Shown: positions 7,651 through 16,950, counted from the stretch's first letter. The stretch: 57,795 nt of DNA from an uncultured Spirochaetales bacterium (GCA_949295125.1 CASFJV010000031.1:1-57795); one strand, 5' to 3'. Notes: generated from the letters alone by a model not told the origin. Program-made: numbers and translations.

Positions 7651-9431
7651 GTTATGTCCCTGTCATCCTCCATCGTGAAATCTCCGCCTCCATCAGAATG
7701 CACGCTGAATGCATCTATAAGGGAGTTGAGCATGATCTCTGTTTCTGCGGCATTCTCTCCAAGAAGCGATGCAATCTGCTGAACAGTCTCCAGTGACTTC
7801 TGGATTACATCCTCTGCCTTCTTAACTACAGTCTCCCTCTTGATTGTAGGGTTCGTGATATCATCGAACATGGCTCCCAGAAGCCTCTGTTTCTCAACAA
7901 GGAAGAATGTCACACGGATGAACTTATCCTTATAGTGCATCCTGTACTGTCCCGGATGGGAGAGATAGAACTGGTCCTTGAACTTGTCAGCAAACGGAAT
8001 GAAGCGCTCTACAGGAAGCCCCTTCACAAGATCAAGCATGCTCTGGTCAACAAATCCCTCTTCCATATCTCCAAACAGGTCAAGGAACTGAGTGTTGCAG
8101 TCTGCAATCTTGAGATCACTGTCAACAATGACAACACCCATAGGGACAGTCCTGAGGAGGACATCCACCTTCTTCTGCGCCTCTTTCCTCATCTTGGTGA
8201 CACACATCTCGACTTCCGCCATGCCATCGAGATATGCGATTGCCATATCACGGCATGTTGAGTATCCGCAGCCGCCGCAGTTAAGCTCATCGTCCTTTGT
8301 AAGCTTTCCAAGCTCAACTAGGGCTCTCTTTATCTCATCCTCAGTGTGCTTCTTATGGAACCGTCCTTCCTCTTTCGGCTGTTCACCGCCAAGCACCCCA
8401 TATCCCTTTTCCAGAAGTAGATCGGTAAACTCATCGTCCCCCTTAAAAAGATCTTTCTCCTCAAGACGGGACATCACATAGTCGCTTGATGCCTTCTTTC
8501 TGAAAGCGATTGAGTAATCCCTTTCCGTGCCAGGACCATTTACGCATCCCCCATCGCAGCCAAGAAGCTCAAGAAATGCTGTCGGCTCATGCTTGTCTCC
8601 AAGGGCTGAGAGAACCTGATCCATACCGGATAATGCCACAGCCTTTGCATGAATCGGATCGTGCCCCCAGATCTCACTTGATGTTATCTGTCCACCCTCT
8701 ATCGGATATATCGAGGACACACCAGCCTTTGCCGGAATGAATTCGACATTCTCCTTCACTTCCAGATTCTCAAGATCGATATCCGCACTCTTCAGCCATT
8801 CCTTCAGCTCGCTGAATGTGAGTGCGAAATCAGGATAGCCCGGATACATATCTGCCTCATGTTTCTTTGCGGCGCATGGCCCTATGAATACAATAATGAT
8901 GTCATTCCCATAAAGCTTTCTCAGGTATGCGCTGTGGCACTGAAGGGGAGACGGGATCGGAGCCAGCCTGTAAAGGCTGTCCGGATAATACTTCTTCACA
9001 AGCTCCACAACTGATGGGCATGCAGTGCCGATCCAGTTGCATTCCTCGTTGTTCCTCCTTATGTGCTTATCTATTGCCTCTGTTACAAGATGGGCTCCGA
9101 TTGCGGTCTCACTCACATCTGAAAAGCCCAGAAGCTTCAGGGCATAAAGAAGCTCAGCCTCCTGGAACCTGAACTCAGAAGAATAAGACGGGGCAAGAGA
9201 GCAGATAGCCCTCTTTCCACTGGAGAGGGCAAGCTTGACGCGGGATACGTCATCCCTTATCTTCTTTGCATTGTTAGGACATACATGGACGCACTTTCCG
9301 CAGAATATGCACCTGTCCTTGATGATCATGGCATGCCCGTCCTTTATCTGTATTGATTTTGTAGGACAGGCCCTGACGCATTTGTAACAGTCACGGCAGC
9401 TTGTGACTTCTGTATATATCGGGTACTGCAT
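7647..9431 (-). CDS. Sensory [FeFe]-hydrogenase with PAS domain (HydS-like)
   Basis: Putative H2 or redox sensor (594 aa). Order of domains: two [4Fe-4S] motifs (C12-C22, C41-C51); H-cluster domain with L1 TACPSVVE (C138), L2 GPCAAKKHE (C186) and L3 GCDGGCVNGPG (C292, C296); a CGGCGYSTC...C cluster domain (C385, C388, C393, C410); a PAS domain from about 425 to 530; and a C-terminal helix. The proton-relay cysteine of active enzymes (TSCCP) is replaced by alanine (TAC-P), as in sensory group C proteins, so catalysis is probably slow. It is coupled by overlapping stop and start codons to both flanking genes, which implies a complex or signalling chain with the ferredoxin and the phosphatase. 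Confidence 0.92.
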   Translation of the reverse strand: MQYPIYTEVTSCRDCYKCVRACPTKSIQIKDGHAMIIKDRCIFCGKCVHVCPNNAKKIRDDVSRVKLALSSGKRAICSLAPSYSSEFRFQEAELLYALKLLGFSDVSETAIGAHLVTEAIDKHIRRNNEECNWIGTACPSVVELVKKYYPDSLYRLAPIPSPLQCHSAYLRKLYGNDIIIVFIGPCAAKKHEADMYPGYPDFALTFSELKEWLKSADIDLENLEVKENVEFIPAKAGVSSIYPIEGGQITSSEIWGHDPIHAKAVALSGMDQVLSALGDKHEPTAFLELLGCDGGCVNGPGTERDYSIAFRKKASSDYVMSRLEEKDLFKGDDEFTDLLLEKGYGVLGGEQPKEEGRFHKKHTEDEIKRALVELGKLTKDDELNCGGCGYSTCRDMAIAYLDGMAEVEMCVTKMRKEAQKKVDVLLRTVPMGVVIVDSDLKIADCNTQFLDLFGDMEEGFVDQSMLDLVKGLPVERFIPFADKFKDQFYLSHPGQYRMHYKDKFIRVTFFLVEKQRLLGAMFDDITNPTIKRETVVKKAEDVIQKSLETVQQIASLLGENAAETEIMLNSLIDAFSVHSDGGGDFTMEDDRDIT

Positions 9432-9679
9432 TATTCAAGCTCCTTTTTCAGTAAATCTATAATGCAATCTTCATCGAGTGCCGAATACTCCTTTCCATTT
9501 ATCGACACATGGGGACCGCTGTTGCACTTGCCAAGGCAGAGATGCCCTTCAAGCTCCACATTATCTTCAAGTCCGTTTTCATTTATGAAACTCTCGATTG
9601 CATTAAGGGCACTGCTGTTTCCTCGGGCAAAACAGCTTGAACCCATGCAGATATCCACTTTGACATGTTTATCCGACAT
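9431..9679 (-). CDS. Thioredoxin-like [2Fe-2S] ferredoxin (first gene of hydrogenase operon)
   Basis: Paralogue of the 85-aa ferredoxin downstream (82 aa). Ligands are C11-x4-C16 and C48-x3-C52 (DICMGSSCF ... HLCLGKCNSGPHVSINGKEY). It heads the operon and its TAA overlaps the ATG of the sensory hydrogenase (TAATG), suggesting it is the sensor's electron partner, while the other paralogue serves the catalytic enzyme. A GGAG-containing site precedes the ATG. Confidence 0.9.
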   Translation of the reverse strand: MSDKHVKVDICMGSSCFARGNSSALNAIESFINENGLEDNVELEGHLCLGKCNSGPHVSINGKEYSALDEDCIIDLLKKELE

Positions 9680-9758
9680 AAAAATATATCTCCCTTCGTG
9701 TAAACTAAGGGTAATTCAAGAGAGGAAAATAGTCAATAAAATACGTATAGAGAAAGAA

Positions 9759-9811
9759 TTAACTCCCTTTTTATTAGTTAACTGTCAAATGAAAACCAAA
9801 TAAAGGGAGTT
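9759..9811. promoter_or_regulatory. rex-hydrogenase intergenic region: overlapping inverted repeats
   Basis: The 169 bp between rex and the hydrogenase operon hold two overlapping inverted repeats. One pairs AACTCCCTTT(TT)ATT (9761-9775) with AATAAAGGGAGTT (9799-9811); transcribed from rex it could act as a weak terminator, though no clean T-run follows. The second is TTAACT (9759-9764) with AGTTAA (9776-9781). Rex operators in other bacteria are TTGTTAAnnnnTTAACAA-like, so the TTAA-containing repeat is a weak candidate Rex site. A minus-strand TTGACA (9783-9788) is present without a convincing -10. Confidence 0.4.
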
Positions 9812-9848
9812 TTATGTGAATACTGTAAGATATTAAGCCACAATAGCA

Positions 9849-10508
9849 CTACATCATATCCTCATCAGATTCTAAATCATCATTTTCAGCTAATTTCTTT
9901 CCAAGTTTTACAGAAAGGACGGCAAAACTTGTGGCAAGATCGGTCCTCTGCACTACTACGGAATCAGGAACCTTCAGATCCTTGGGCGCAAAATTCCATA
10001 TTCCGCGGATTCCGCATTTGACAAGGAGATCGCAGACACTCTGTGCATTGGCGGCAGGAACGGTGATGACAGCTATGCTTATGCCATTCTCCTTTATGAA
10101 CCTGTTCAGGCTTTCCATGCTCTTTACAGTGAAACTTCCGACACTCGTTCCTATCTTTTCCGGAGACTTGTCAAAAATTGCCACTATCTTGAGTCCGTAT
10201 GATGCAAAACCGTCATACCTCGCGATTGCGGACCCGAGGTTTCCAGCCCCGACTATCAGGGCATCGGTGGTGTTGTCCCATCCAAGCACATGCGTAATAT
10301 ACCCGATCAGTTCCTCAATATCGAATCCGATCTTGGGCTTTCCCTCGATACCTGTTGACGAGATATCCTTCCTGACCTGTATCGGGTTCAGGTCAAGCTC
10401 CTCTGCTAGCGTTGTCGCACTTATATATTTCTTTCCGCTGTCCTTTGCCTGCTTGAGGATCCTCAGGTAAGAAGGGAACCTCTTGATTGTTGGAATTGGA
10501 ATGCTCAT
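9849..10508 (-). CDS. rex: Redox-sensing transcriptional repressor Rex
   Basis: NADH/NAD+-responsive DNA-binding repressor (219 aa). The N-terminal winged helix contains LDLNPIQVRKDIS, the typical Rex recognition helix region, and the Rossmann domain has GAGNLGSA (about residues 87-94). In anaerobes Rex represses fermentation and hydrogenase genes when NADH is low, so its position immediately upstream of the hydrogenase operon is consistent with local control. Its ATG overlaps the ispH stop (ATGA); ispH and rex probably form one transcript. Identification is certain; the target list is inference. Confidence 0.95.
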   Translation of the reverse strand: MSIPIPTIKRFPSYLRILKQAKDSGKKYISATTLAEELDLNPIQVRKDISSTGIEGKPKIGFDIEELIGYITHVLGWDNTTDALIVGAGNLGSAIARYDGFASYGLKIVAIFDKSPEKIGTSVGSFTVKSMESLNRFIKENGISIAVITVPAANAQSVCDLLVKCGIRGIWNFAPKDLKVPDSVVVQRTDLATSFAVLSVKLGKKLAENDDLESDEDMM

Positions 10509-11335
10509 ATACTCTCTATCCTCCTCACTACTTCATCTATAACATCATCCGGCGTACTGCTTCCAGCACTGATACCCACAACAGAGAGCCCGTCAAACAT
10601 GTGAGGATCAACATCAGAAGCATCTTCAATCAGTTCAGACCTGAGCCCTATGGACCTTGCCTCTGCAACAAGGGCATTGGAATTGGCGCTCTTCCTATCG
10701 CCAACGACAATGAGGATATCAACCCTGCCATTCAGATCACGGATTGCCTTCCGCCTCATCTCACTGGCCATGCAGACTGAGTTTGACACGGCATACTGAT
10801 AGCCCTGCCTCTCCATCTCATGCATCAGCTCCTTACACTTCTCCGTCTCAAACGTGGTCTGGACAATGATCCTGTATTTCCTGTCCTTTGGGATCTGGCA
10901 GATATCCTCCTTATCCTCCACAACGTAGTATTCCCCTTTCGCGGCCCCTTCCACGGCCAGTGTCTCGCTGTGTCCTTTTATGCCGAACACCACCACAGGA
11001 TACTCACTGTTTCTCATGATGTTCTGGTTCTTTGCGACAAGGGGGCATGTAGCATCCACAATCTCAACGCCATTGCTCTCAAGCTTAGAGCGCTCACTGT
11101 CGCTGATTCCATGCGCCCTGACCAGGACAACGGATCCCTCTTCAGCCTCCGATGCATCTATTATTGTCCTGAATCCAAGGGACTCCACATATCTTATGAC
11201 ATGACTGTTATGGGCAAGCTCTCCATAGGCATAAAGCGTCTTTCCCCTGTTTTTCGCACATATCCCGTCAAGAAGGGAGAGAGCACGTTTCACGCCGATG
11301 CATAATCCCATCTCTGAAGCCTTAATAGTTTCCAT
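10505..11335 (-). CDS. ispH: 4-hydroxy-3-methylbut-2-enyl diphosphate reductase
   Basis: Last enzyme of the MEP isoprenoid pathway, making IPP and DMAPP (276 aa). The three cluster cysteines are C12, C97 (DATCPL) and C188 (SNSVCMAS). Substrate-binding residues occur in ELAHNSH (H42), RAHG (H75), KGHSE (H122, E124), and the SANSN and AGSSTP motifs. The start at 11335 is kept because it places C12 as in E. coli IspH. No Shine-Dalgarno is present and a good promoter ends 9 nt before the ATG, so the mRNA is probably nearly leaderless. Product supply may matter for the prenol-kinase pair encoded elsewhere in this window. Confidence 0.94.
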   Translation of the reverse strand: METIKASEMGLCIGVKRALSLLDGICAKNRGKTLYAYGELAHNSHVIRYVESLGFRTIIDASEAEEGSVVLVRAHGISDSERSKLESNGVEIVDATCPLVAKNQNIMRNSEYPVVVFGIKGHSETLAVEGAAKGEYYVVEDKEDICQIPKDRKYRIIVQTTFETEKCKELMHEMERQGYQYAVSNSVCMASEMRRKAIRDLNGRVDILIVVGDRKSANSNALVAEARSIGLRSELIEDASDVDPHMFDGLSVVGISAGSSTPDDVIDEVVRRIESI

Positions 11336-11344
11336 ATCGATAAA

Positions 11345-11373
11345 ATTTTACTCTTTAAATCGGATATTATCAA
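11345..11373 (-). promoter_or_regulatory. Strong promoter of ispH-rex (leaderless type)
   Basis: Minus strand TTGATA (11368-11373), 17-bp spacer, TAAAAT (11345-11350); five of six matches in each box. Only 9 nt separate the -10 from the ispH ATG, so transcription should start 2-3 nt before it or at it. Confidence 0.75.
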
Positions 11374-11384
11374 ATGGAAAGAGA

Positions 11385-11414
11385 CAAAAAAACTGGAGTG
11401 CATGACTCCAGTTT
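11385..11414 (-). terminator. Terminator of yajC
   Basis: Perfect 8-bp stem ACTGGAGT/ACTCCAGT (11392-11399, 11405-11412) with a 5-nt loop, followed on the minus strand by TTTTTTTG. Confidence 0.92.
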
Positions 11415-11436
11415 AAAGAAAGGGAAAAAGGAAAGC

Positions 11437-11886
11437 TTACTTATCTTCCTTCTCCTCTGTCTCAGGACCTACCATCTCCAGCTTTGGCCCCTCTGTTTTC
11501 ACTTCTGCCTCAGCTGTCTCTGCCTTCTCTTCTTTTGAAGCTTTCTTGTCTTCCTTCTTAGCTCCGGCAGGTGTTGCAGCCTTGTCCTTGCTTGAAACAG
11601 TGGAGATAGCTGACTTGGAGAATTCAATTCTTGAATTGTCATCAACTTTTACAACAACAGTCTGATCCCTGACAGCCACGATTGTTCCATGGATTCCTCC
11701 AATTGTAACAACCTTGTCGCCTTTCTTCATGGCATCGATCATTGCCTTTGCTTCCTTGTCCCTCTTCTTCTGCGGCCTGATGATCAGGAAATAGAAAATG
11801 AGAATGATAAGTACAAATGTTATGAGAGTAGTAGCCATCGATCCCTGTCCAGATGCATCAGCTGCCATCAATGTAATTGCGTTCAT
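11437..11886 (-). CDS. yajC: Preprotein translocase subunit YajC
   Basis: Accessory membrane subunit of the Sec translocon (149 aa). One transmembrane helix at about residues 18-37 is followed by the YajC signature FLIIRPQKKRDKE and a small beta-domain (KKGDKVVTIGGIHGTIV). The C-terminal 50 residues are an unusually long, highly charged Lys/Glu/Ala tail not found in short YajC proteins. A GAGG site precedes the ATG. It is monocistronic here, with its own promoter and terminator; secDF are not adjacent. Confidence 0.92.
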   Translation of the reverse strand: MNAITLMAADASGQGSMATTLITFVLIILIFYFLIIRPQKKRDKEAKAMIDAMKKGDKVVTIGGIHGTIVAVRDQTVVVKVDDNSRIEFSKSAISTVSSKDKAATPAGAKKEDKKASKEEKAETAEAEVKTEGPKLEMVGPETEEKEDK

Positions 11887-11917
11887 TTAATACCTCAATT
11901 ATTTCTAAACTAGAGAA

Positions 11918-11946
11918 AAACTAGCATGAAAGATGATTACAGTCAA
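11918..11946 (-). promoter_or_regulatory. Candidate yajC promoter
   Basis: Minus strand TTGACT (11941-11946), 17-bp spacer, TAGTTT (11918-11923), about 32 nt upstream of the start codon. The -35 is good; the -10 is weak. Confidence 0.5.
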
Positions 11947-11966
11947 TAAAACCGGCCATTCATTCA

Positions 11967-11997
11967 CAAAAAACGGGCTAAGTCTCCCTAGCCCGTT
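11967..11997 (-). terminator. Terminator of groEL
   Basis: Nine-bp perfect stem AACGGGCTA/TAGCCCGTT (11972-11980, 11989-11997), then TTTTTTG on the minus strand. It lies 17 nt beyond the groEL stop. Confidence 0.92.
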
Positions 11998-12013
11998 GAT
12001 AAATGCGGCTGAA

Positions 12014-13642
12014 TTACATCATTCCGCCCATGTTTGGATTAGCTGGCATTGCCGGTTCCTTTGAAGGAATGTCTGTTACAGCACATTCTGTTGTAAGGAT
12101 CAGGGAAGCAATGCTTGCTGCGTTCTGCAGTGCGGATCTTGTCACCTTCACAGGATCAAGAATTCCTGCATCAACCATGTTGCACCATACCATCTTGTTG
12201 GCATCAAATCCTACACCAGCTGTCTCCCTCTTGCACCTGTCTGCTACGATGGATCCATCAACGCCGGCATTCTCTGCGATCTGCCTGATTGGTTCCTCAA
12301 GAGCCCTCTTTACGATCTTGTAGCCGACCTTCTCCTCTTCATCAAGTGCTGAAAGGTCTTTCTTATCAAGTACGTTGACAGCCTGGATAAGTGCTACTCC
12401 ACCACCAGGGATAACGCCTTCCTCAATAGCTGCACGTGTTGCGGAAAGGGCATCCTCTACCCTGTGCTTCTTCTCCTTGAGCTCAACTTCAGTTGCAGCA
12501 CCTACGTTGATGACGGCTACACCGCCGGCAAGCTTAGCAAGCCTTTCCTGGAGCTTTTCCCTGTCATAGTCACTTGTGCAGTCTGCAATCTGCATCTTGA
12601 TCTGTGCGATCCTTTCCTTGATTGCCTCTGCTGAACCAGCACCATTGATGATGGTTGTATTCTCTTTCTCAACCTTTACGCTCTTAGCTTTTCCAAGCAT
12701 TGAAAGGTCAGCATTCTCAAGCTTGAATCCAAGCTCTTCAGTAATGACCTGTCCGCCTGTGAGGATTGCGATATCCTCAAGCATTGCCTTTCTCCTGTCG
12801 CCGAATCCAGGAGCCTTTACAGCAACTACATTGAGTGCGCCGCGCACTGCGTTTACAACGAGTGTAGGCAGAGCCTCTCCGTCAACATCCTCTGCGATGA
12901 TAAGAAGCGGCTTGTTTGTCTGGACAACCTTCTCAAGAATTGGAAGGAGATCCTTCATGTTTGATATCTTCTTGTCGTAAATGAGGATATATGGATTGTC
13001 AAGGACACTGATCATTGTATCCTTGTTATTGCAGAAATATGCAGAGAGGTAGCCTCTGTCAAACTGCATGCCTTCTACAAAATCAACTGTAGTCTCAATA
13101 GTCTTGCTTTCCTCGACTGTGATGACTCCATCCTTGCCAACCTTATCCATAGCGTTTGCAATCTCATCTCCGATTGCCCTGTCGTTGTTAGCTGAGATGG
13201 AAGCTACAGATGCGATCTCTTCCTTGTCCTGAATGATCTTTGCCTCTTTCTTGATTGCTTCAACTGCATCCTTTACAGCCAGATCAATACCCCTTCTGAT
13301 TCCCATCGGGTTTACGCCGGCTGCTACGCTCTTCATGCCTTCTTTTGTGATTGACCATGCAAGCACTGTTGCTGTAGTTGTTCCGTCACCTGCGACATCA
13401 TTTGTCTTTGTTGCAACTTCTTTCAGAAGCTGAGCGCCCATATTCTCAAACGGATCTTCAAGTTCGATCTCCCTTGCGACTGATACACCGTCTTTTGTTA
13501 CTGTAGGTGCACCATACTTCTTATCGAGAAGAACCAGACGTCCCTTTGGGCCAAGTGTTGTCATTACTGCTTTAGAAATCTTTTCTACACCATCAACGAG
13601 GGACTTCCTTGCCTCTTCGTTGAACTGAAGCTGTTTTGCCAT
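12014..13642 (-). CDS. groEL: 60-kDa chaperonin GroEL
   Basis: Folding chaperone (542 aa) with the standard opening [18 protein letters not shown]-binding segments ([32 protein letters not shown]) and the usual glycine-methionine tail, here [11 protein letters not shown]. The longer in-frame reading is rejected: the ATG at 13642 has GGAGG 8-9 nt upstream. groES is not adjacent, so the gene is monocistronic. The promoter lacks a CIRCE element; it shares a 10-bp TTGCCGATTT sequence with the htpG promoter. Sequence character is spirochaetal. Confidence 0.97.
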   Translation of the reverse strand: MAKQLQFNEEARKSLVDGVEKISKAVMTTLGPKGRLVLLDKKYGAPTVTKDGVSVAREIELEDPFENMGAQLLKEVATKTNDVAGDGTTTATVLAWSITKEGMKSVAAGVNPMGIRRGIDLAVKDAVEAIKKEAKIIQDKEEIASVASISANNDRAIGDEIANAMDKVGKDGVITVEESKTIETTVDFVEGMQFDRGYLSAYFCNNKDTMISVLDNPYILIYDKKISNMKDLLPILEKVVQTNKPLLIIAEDVDGEALPTLVVNAVRGALNVVAVKAPGFGDRRKAMLEDIAILTGGQVITEELGFKLENADLSMLGKAKSVKVEKENTTIINGAGSAEAIKERIAQIKMQIADCTSDYDREKLQERLAKLAGGVAVINVGAATEVELKEKKHRVEDALSATRAAIEEGVIPGGGVALIQAVNVLDKKDLSALDEEEKVGYKIVKRALEEPIRQIAENAGVDGSIVADRCKRETAGVGFDANKMVWCNMVDAGILDPVKVTRSALQNAASIASLILTTECAVTDIPSKEPAMPANPNMGGMM

Positions 13643-13673
13643 ATGTATATGCCTCCAAATAACTCTAAAATCT

Positions 13674-13702
13674 AAAATATATATAATCTTGGAAATCGGC
13701 AA
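13674..13702 (-). promoter_or_regulatory. Candidate groEL promoter with TTGCCGATTT box
   Basis: Minus strand TTGCCG (13697-13702), 17-bp spacer containing TATATA, TATTTT (13674-13679). The 10-mer TTGCCGATTT also occurs upstream of htpG at the same place relative to a possible -10. No GAGTGCTAA-type inverted repeat (CIRCE) was found. Confidence 0.45.
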
Positions 13703-13712
13703 TAGCGGAAAT

Positions 13713-13748
13713 GAAAAAGGAAGCCAATAAAGCCAGGCAAAGCTTTCC
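13713..13748 (-). terminator. Probable terminator of the sugar-transport/LacI operon
   Basis: Minus strand GGAAAGC (13742-13748) pairs with GCTTCC (13719-13724) with one bulged base, then TTTTTC. The loop is long (17 nt), so it is weaker than its neighbours. Confidence 0.5.
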
Positions 13749-13769
13749 AGCGGCGCCAGTATGCAGGCC

Positions 13770-14759
13770 CTAATGCCGTGTGCTCTCCCCTTCGATTATT
13801 GAGAGGTCAACAATATTTGACGGAACTGGCGATCCGTTGATGACAGCTGCTATATGCTTCACAGCCAGGGCTCCGAGATCCCTTCTCATATTGTCCCATC
13901 TTGTCCATATGCCATGGCCTCCTGTCCAGTCATCTTCCAGGACTGCGCCGAAGACATCCTTGCCCACAGCAATATTCATCCTGTCAAACGCATCCCTGAA
14001 CAGATCGGCGATAAAAAGCCTGTCAAAGATGAAGCATTTGTAGGACATGGCCTTTTCAAGGACGGCGCTTTCAAGGGAATCGTCTATCATGACATCATCT
14101 ATACGGATACCCTCTTTCTGGCAATAGCGGTGAAGAAATAGTGACTTGTCCTCACTCGGCTCTGCGGTGGAAAGGCTTGAGGTGACATAGAGAATCGGAG
14201 ACGGGGAACATTCATGGACAAGCTCAACAATGCGCTCCACCACAGGTTCATAGGAAAATGTGACATAATGGACAGGAATTCCGCTTCCAATATGCCTCCT
14301 TCCAACAAATACAAGGGGGAACTTCTGCTTTACAAGGGATGTTATATGCTCATCATCCCTTGTGACTCCTATCATGATTGCTCCGGATGCAAGGCGGATT
14401 CTCGAGCTGCGGTTCTTCTCTTTTGCCCAGCTGTTGAGTATGAGGATATCATAGCCCTCCTTCTCCGCCTCAGCCTGGATGCCTGCAAAAAACGGGTAAT
14501 ACTCACTCTCCGGATCAAACGGGAACACTTTCTCATAAGTGAAAACAGCTATTATATGGTTATTGCCTCCGGATTTGAGATACTGCGCAGCGGTATTCGG
14601 AACATAGCCGAGACTGCTTGCGATGCTCAATATCTCCTTTCTCTTGGCATCACTTATCCTGATGTTCTTTCCGGTTTTTCCATTAATGGCAGCGGATGCG
14701 GCGGCCCTGGATACTCCAGCCCTGGCGGCCACATCCGAAAGAGTCACCCTCCTAGTCAA
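13770..14759 (-). CDS. LacI-family transcriptional regulator
   Basis: Sugar-responsive repressor (329 aa). The N-terminal helix-turn-helix [22 protein letters not shown] and hinge [15 protein letters not shown] are typical; the rest is a periplasmic-binding-protein-like effector domain. It is the last gene of the ABC transporter operon and overlaps the FAD oxidoreductase stop by 8 nt, so it probably autoregulates with the transporter. The 18-bp palindrome at the operon start (19156-19173) is the obvious operator candidate. The effector sugar cannot be told from sequence. Confidence 0.92.
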   Translation of the reverse strand: MTRRVTLSDVAARAGVSRAAASAAINGKTGKNIRISDAKRKEILSIASSLGYVPNTAAQYLKSGGNNHIIAVFTYEKVFPFDPESEYYPFFAGIQAEAEKEGYDILILNSWAKEKNRSSRIRLASGAIMIGVTRDDEHITSLVKQKFPLVFVGRRHIGSGIPVHYVTFSYEPVVERIVELVHECSPSPILYVTSSLSTAEPSEDKSLFLHRYCQKEGIRIDDVMIDDSLESAVLEKAMSYKCFIFDRLFIADLFRDAFDRMNIAVGKDVFGAVLEDDWTGGHGIWTRWDNMRRDLGALAVKHIAAVINGSPVPSNIVDLSIIEGESTRH

Positions 14760-16107
14760 TTACGGCACCATCCTTTCTGAGCCTGTCCCTGAGCATTTTG
14801 ACATCGATGCATGTAGGAAGGACTCCGTTTTTAACTGCAATTGCAGCGGCTGTTCCGGCAGCCTGGCCTGTAGCAGTGCAGCATGGACTCAGCCTGAGGG
14901 AGGCATGAGCCTCGAAGGTTGATGAGATATCACGGCCGGCAGCCATGACATTGCATACCCTGTCATTTATGAGGCAGCGGTAAGGGATGGAATAATAGCC
15001 TCCCCACCTGAGGAATGTGCTCTTTGTCTCAGCGCCATCCGAATGGATGTCTATCGGATAGCCGCAGCAGGCTATGCCATCGGGAAACTTGGTCTCTGAA
15101 AGGATATCCTCTGCAGTTATGGAATAAACACCGATCATCCTTCCTGAGCTCCTTACCCCGACTCTTGGGCCGGATGTAAGCAGAACGGCATCTGAAAAGC
15201 CGGGAATATGCTTTTTAAGGAAATGGTACATCTCCCATACCTGCCGCCTTCCCTCACTTTCGGCTTTAGAGATATCAAAAGGATCTAAAGGATCAAGCCC
15301 ATGGATCCTTGTCATGTTCACGATGACTTCATTGAGGTTGTTCGTCTCAAAGCAGAGCACAATATCCCTGTCGATATCCAGTTCGCCGGAAGCGATTGCC
15401 TCCTTCATGATATCCTGGAAGCCGGAGAATGAAAGCCTGGAAGCTTTTTTCTCAAGGCCTTTCTCATGCTGGGAGAGGAATGGAAATAGTTCGACATGCT
15501 TTTCCATGATATCCCTGATAAGCGGAATATCCACTCCGGAGAGCTTGAAATTCATTGTCATAGGCTGGTTTACGCCGTCTTCCTTCCTCCCGGATGAAAC
15601 TCCTACGCCAGCAAGCTTAAGCAGTACCGCATCTCCGGATGCGTCAATGAAGACATCAGCGCTGACATCTATAAGATATCCCATAGAGGCAACCGTCAGC
15701 GTTTCCATCCTTGCATCGCGCACCTCACATGACACCACTTTTGCGTGGTAAAGGACTTCAGCACCGCTTTCAAGGAGCATGAGCTCAAGCTCCCTTTTCA
15801 TCCCTTCGGTATCAAAAGGCGTCACTGTATATGTATATCCGGTGCTGTCCATGGTATGGCCGGGGGAAAGGTTCTTCTCCTTCAGGCGGGAGACAAGCTC
15901 CTCCCCAAGTCCCATTATGACCTGCTTATCACCGGCATGGAATGTCATCATGGGGCCGGTACCGCATGTAGTCAGGCTTCCACCAAGCTGTCCGGTCTCT
16001 TCCACCAGGAGAGTCCTGGCACCATTGCGGGCAGCTGCCACAGCCGCCATCGTGCCGGCAACTCCTCCTCCGGCGATCACGACATCATAAGATAATGTAT
16101 TCTTCAT
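14752..16107 (-). CDS. FAD-dependent oxidoreductase (FAD_oxidored family)
   Basis: Flavoprotein of 451 aa with an N-terminal dinucleotide fold (VVIAGGGVAGTMAA, then VEETGQLGG) and the FAD_oxidored pattern DASGDAVLLKLAGV in the middle and AAGRDISSTFEAHASLR near the end. Such proteins are often carried inside carbohydrate-uptake operons, where they are presumed to oxidise an imported sugar or derivative; the actual substrate is unknown. It lies 9 nt after the second permease gene and overlaps the regulator gene. No signal peptide, so it should be cytoplasmic. Confidence 0.88.
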   Translation of the reverse strand: MKNTLSYDVVIAGGGVAGTMAAVAAARNGARTLLVEETGQLGGSLTTCGTGPMMTFHAGDKQVIMGLGEELVSRLKEKNLSPGHTMDSTGYTYTVTPFDTEGMKRELELMLLESGAEVLYHAKVVSCEVRDARMETLTVASMGYLIDVSADVFIDASGDAVLLKLAGVGVSSGRKEDGVNQPMTMNFKLSGVDIPLIRDIMEKHVELFPFLSQHEKGLEKKASRLSFSGFQDIMKEAIASGELDIDRDIVLCFETNNLNEVIVNMTRIHGLDPLDPFDISKAESEGRRQVWEMYHFLKKHIPGFSDAVLLTSGPRVGVRSSGRMIGVYSITAEDILSETKFPDGIACCGYPIDIHSDGAETKSTFLRWGGYYSIPYRCLINDRVCNVMAAGRDISSTFEAHASLRLSPCCTATGQAAGTAAAIAVKNGVLPTCIDVKMLRDRLRKDGAVID

Positions 16108-16116
16108 GGCAATCTC

Positions 16117-16950
16117 CTATTTCATTCCTGAAGTGACCATCGCATTAGAAATCTTATTCTGGAAAATCAGGTAGAACACCATCACAGGAATGACAGAAAG
16201 CGTAGTTGCCGCCATCTGCAGATTCCATTGCGGAAGGCCATAGGTATCGTTGAAATTCGAAAGTGCGAGAGGCAGTGTGTACTTCTCGATGCTTGAGACG
16301 AAGATAAGCGGCTCAAGATACATGTTCCATACGGAGAGGAACGCAAGGATGGCTGCAGAACTCAGTACAGGAACTGATATCGGAAGCATTATCCTGAAAA
16401 AGATTCCCGTTGGCCTGAGTCCATCAAGGCGTGCGGCCTCCTCAAGCTCTTTAGGCACAGTTATGAAATGCTGGCGGAGCATGAAGGCTGAAAAAGCTCC
16501 CTGCGAGCAGAAGACAGGAATGAGTATAAGGGGAACAAGCGTGTCATTCGCACCTATGTCATTCATCATGAAGTACATTGGAACTATCGTAACTTCAATC
16601 GGCATCATCAGCGCGGTAAGAAGCAGTATGAAGAGTGCAGAACGGCCTGGGAACCTGAGGCGCGCGAAAGCATAGCCTGAAAGTGCGGAAACAAGAACAT
16701 TCCCAAGTGTTCCGAGAAGAGCCACTGCAATCGTATTCAGGTACTGCCTTGCAAAGGGCTGCACCCTGAAAATCTCAACATAATTGCTCCACATCCATGA
16801 TTTCGGAAGCAGTGAGGGCTTGCCGAATATCTCATTGATATTGTTCAGTGAGTTTGTTGCCATCCACCAGAATGGATAGACGAACACAACGATGATCAGG
16901 GCTATGACTATGTAATAGAAGATATTGTATATTGTTTTACTAGTCTTCAT
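16117..16950 (-). CDS. Sugar ABC transporter permease, MalG type
   Basis: Inner-membrane component of a carbohydrate ABC importer (277 aa, about six membrane helices). The cytoplasmic EAA loop reads EEAARLDGLRPTGIFFRIMLP, which contacts the ATPase. It overlaps the other permease by 11 nt. As in many spirochaete sugar importers, no ATPase gene is in the operon, so a shared MsmK/UgpC-type ATPase elsewhere is likely. Confidence 0.93.
   Translation of the reverse strand: MKTSKTIYNIFYYIVIALIIVVFVYPFWWMATNSLNNINEIFGKPSLLPKSWMWSNYVEIFRVQPFARQYLNTIAVALLGTLGNVLVSALSGYAFARLRFPGRSALFILLLTALMMPIEVTIVPMYFMMNDIGANDTLVPLILIPVFCSQGAFSAFMLRQHFITVPKELEEAARLDGLRPTGIFFRIMLPISVPVLSSAAILAFLSVWNMYLEPLIFVSSIEKYTLPLALSNFNDTYGLPQWNLQMAATTLSVIPVMVFYLIFQNKISNAMVTSGMK

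Noticed and set aside
13643..13702. CIRCE/HrcA element at groEL
   Set aside because: No GAGTGCTAA-type inverted repeat is present; only the TTGCCGATTT box shared with htpG.
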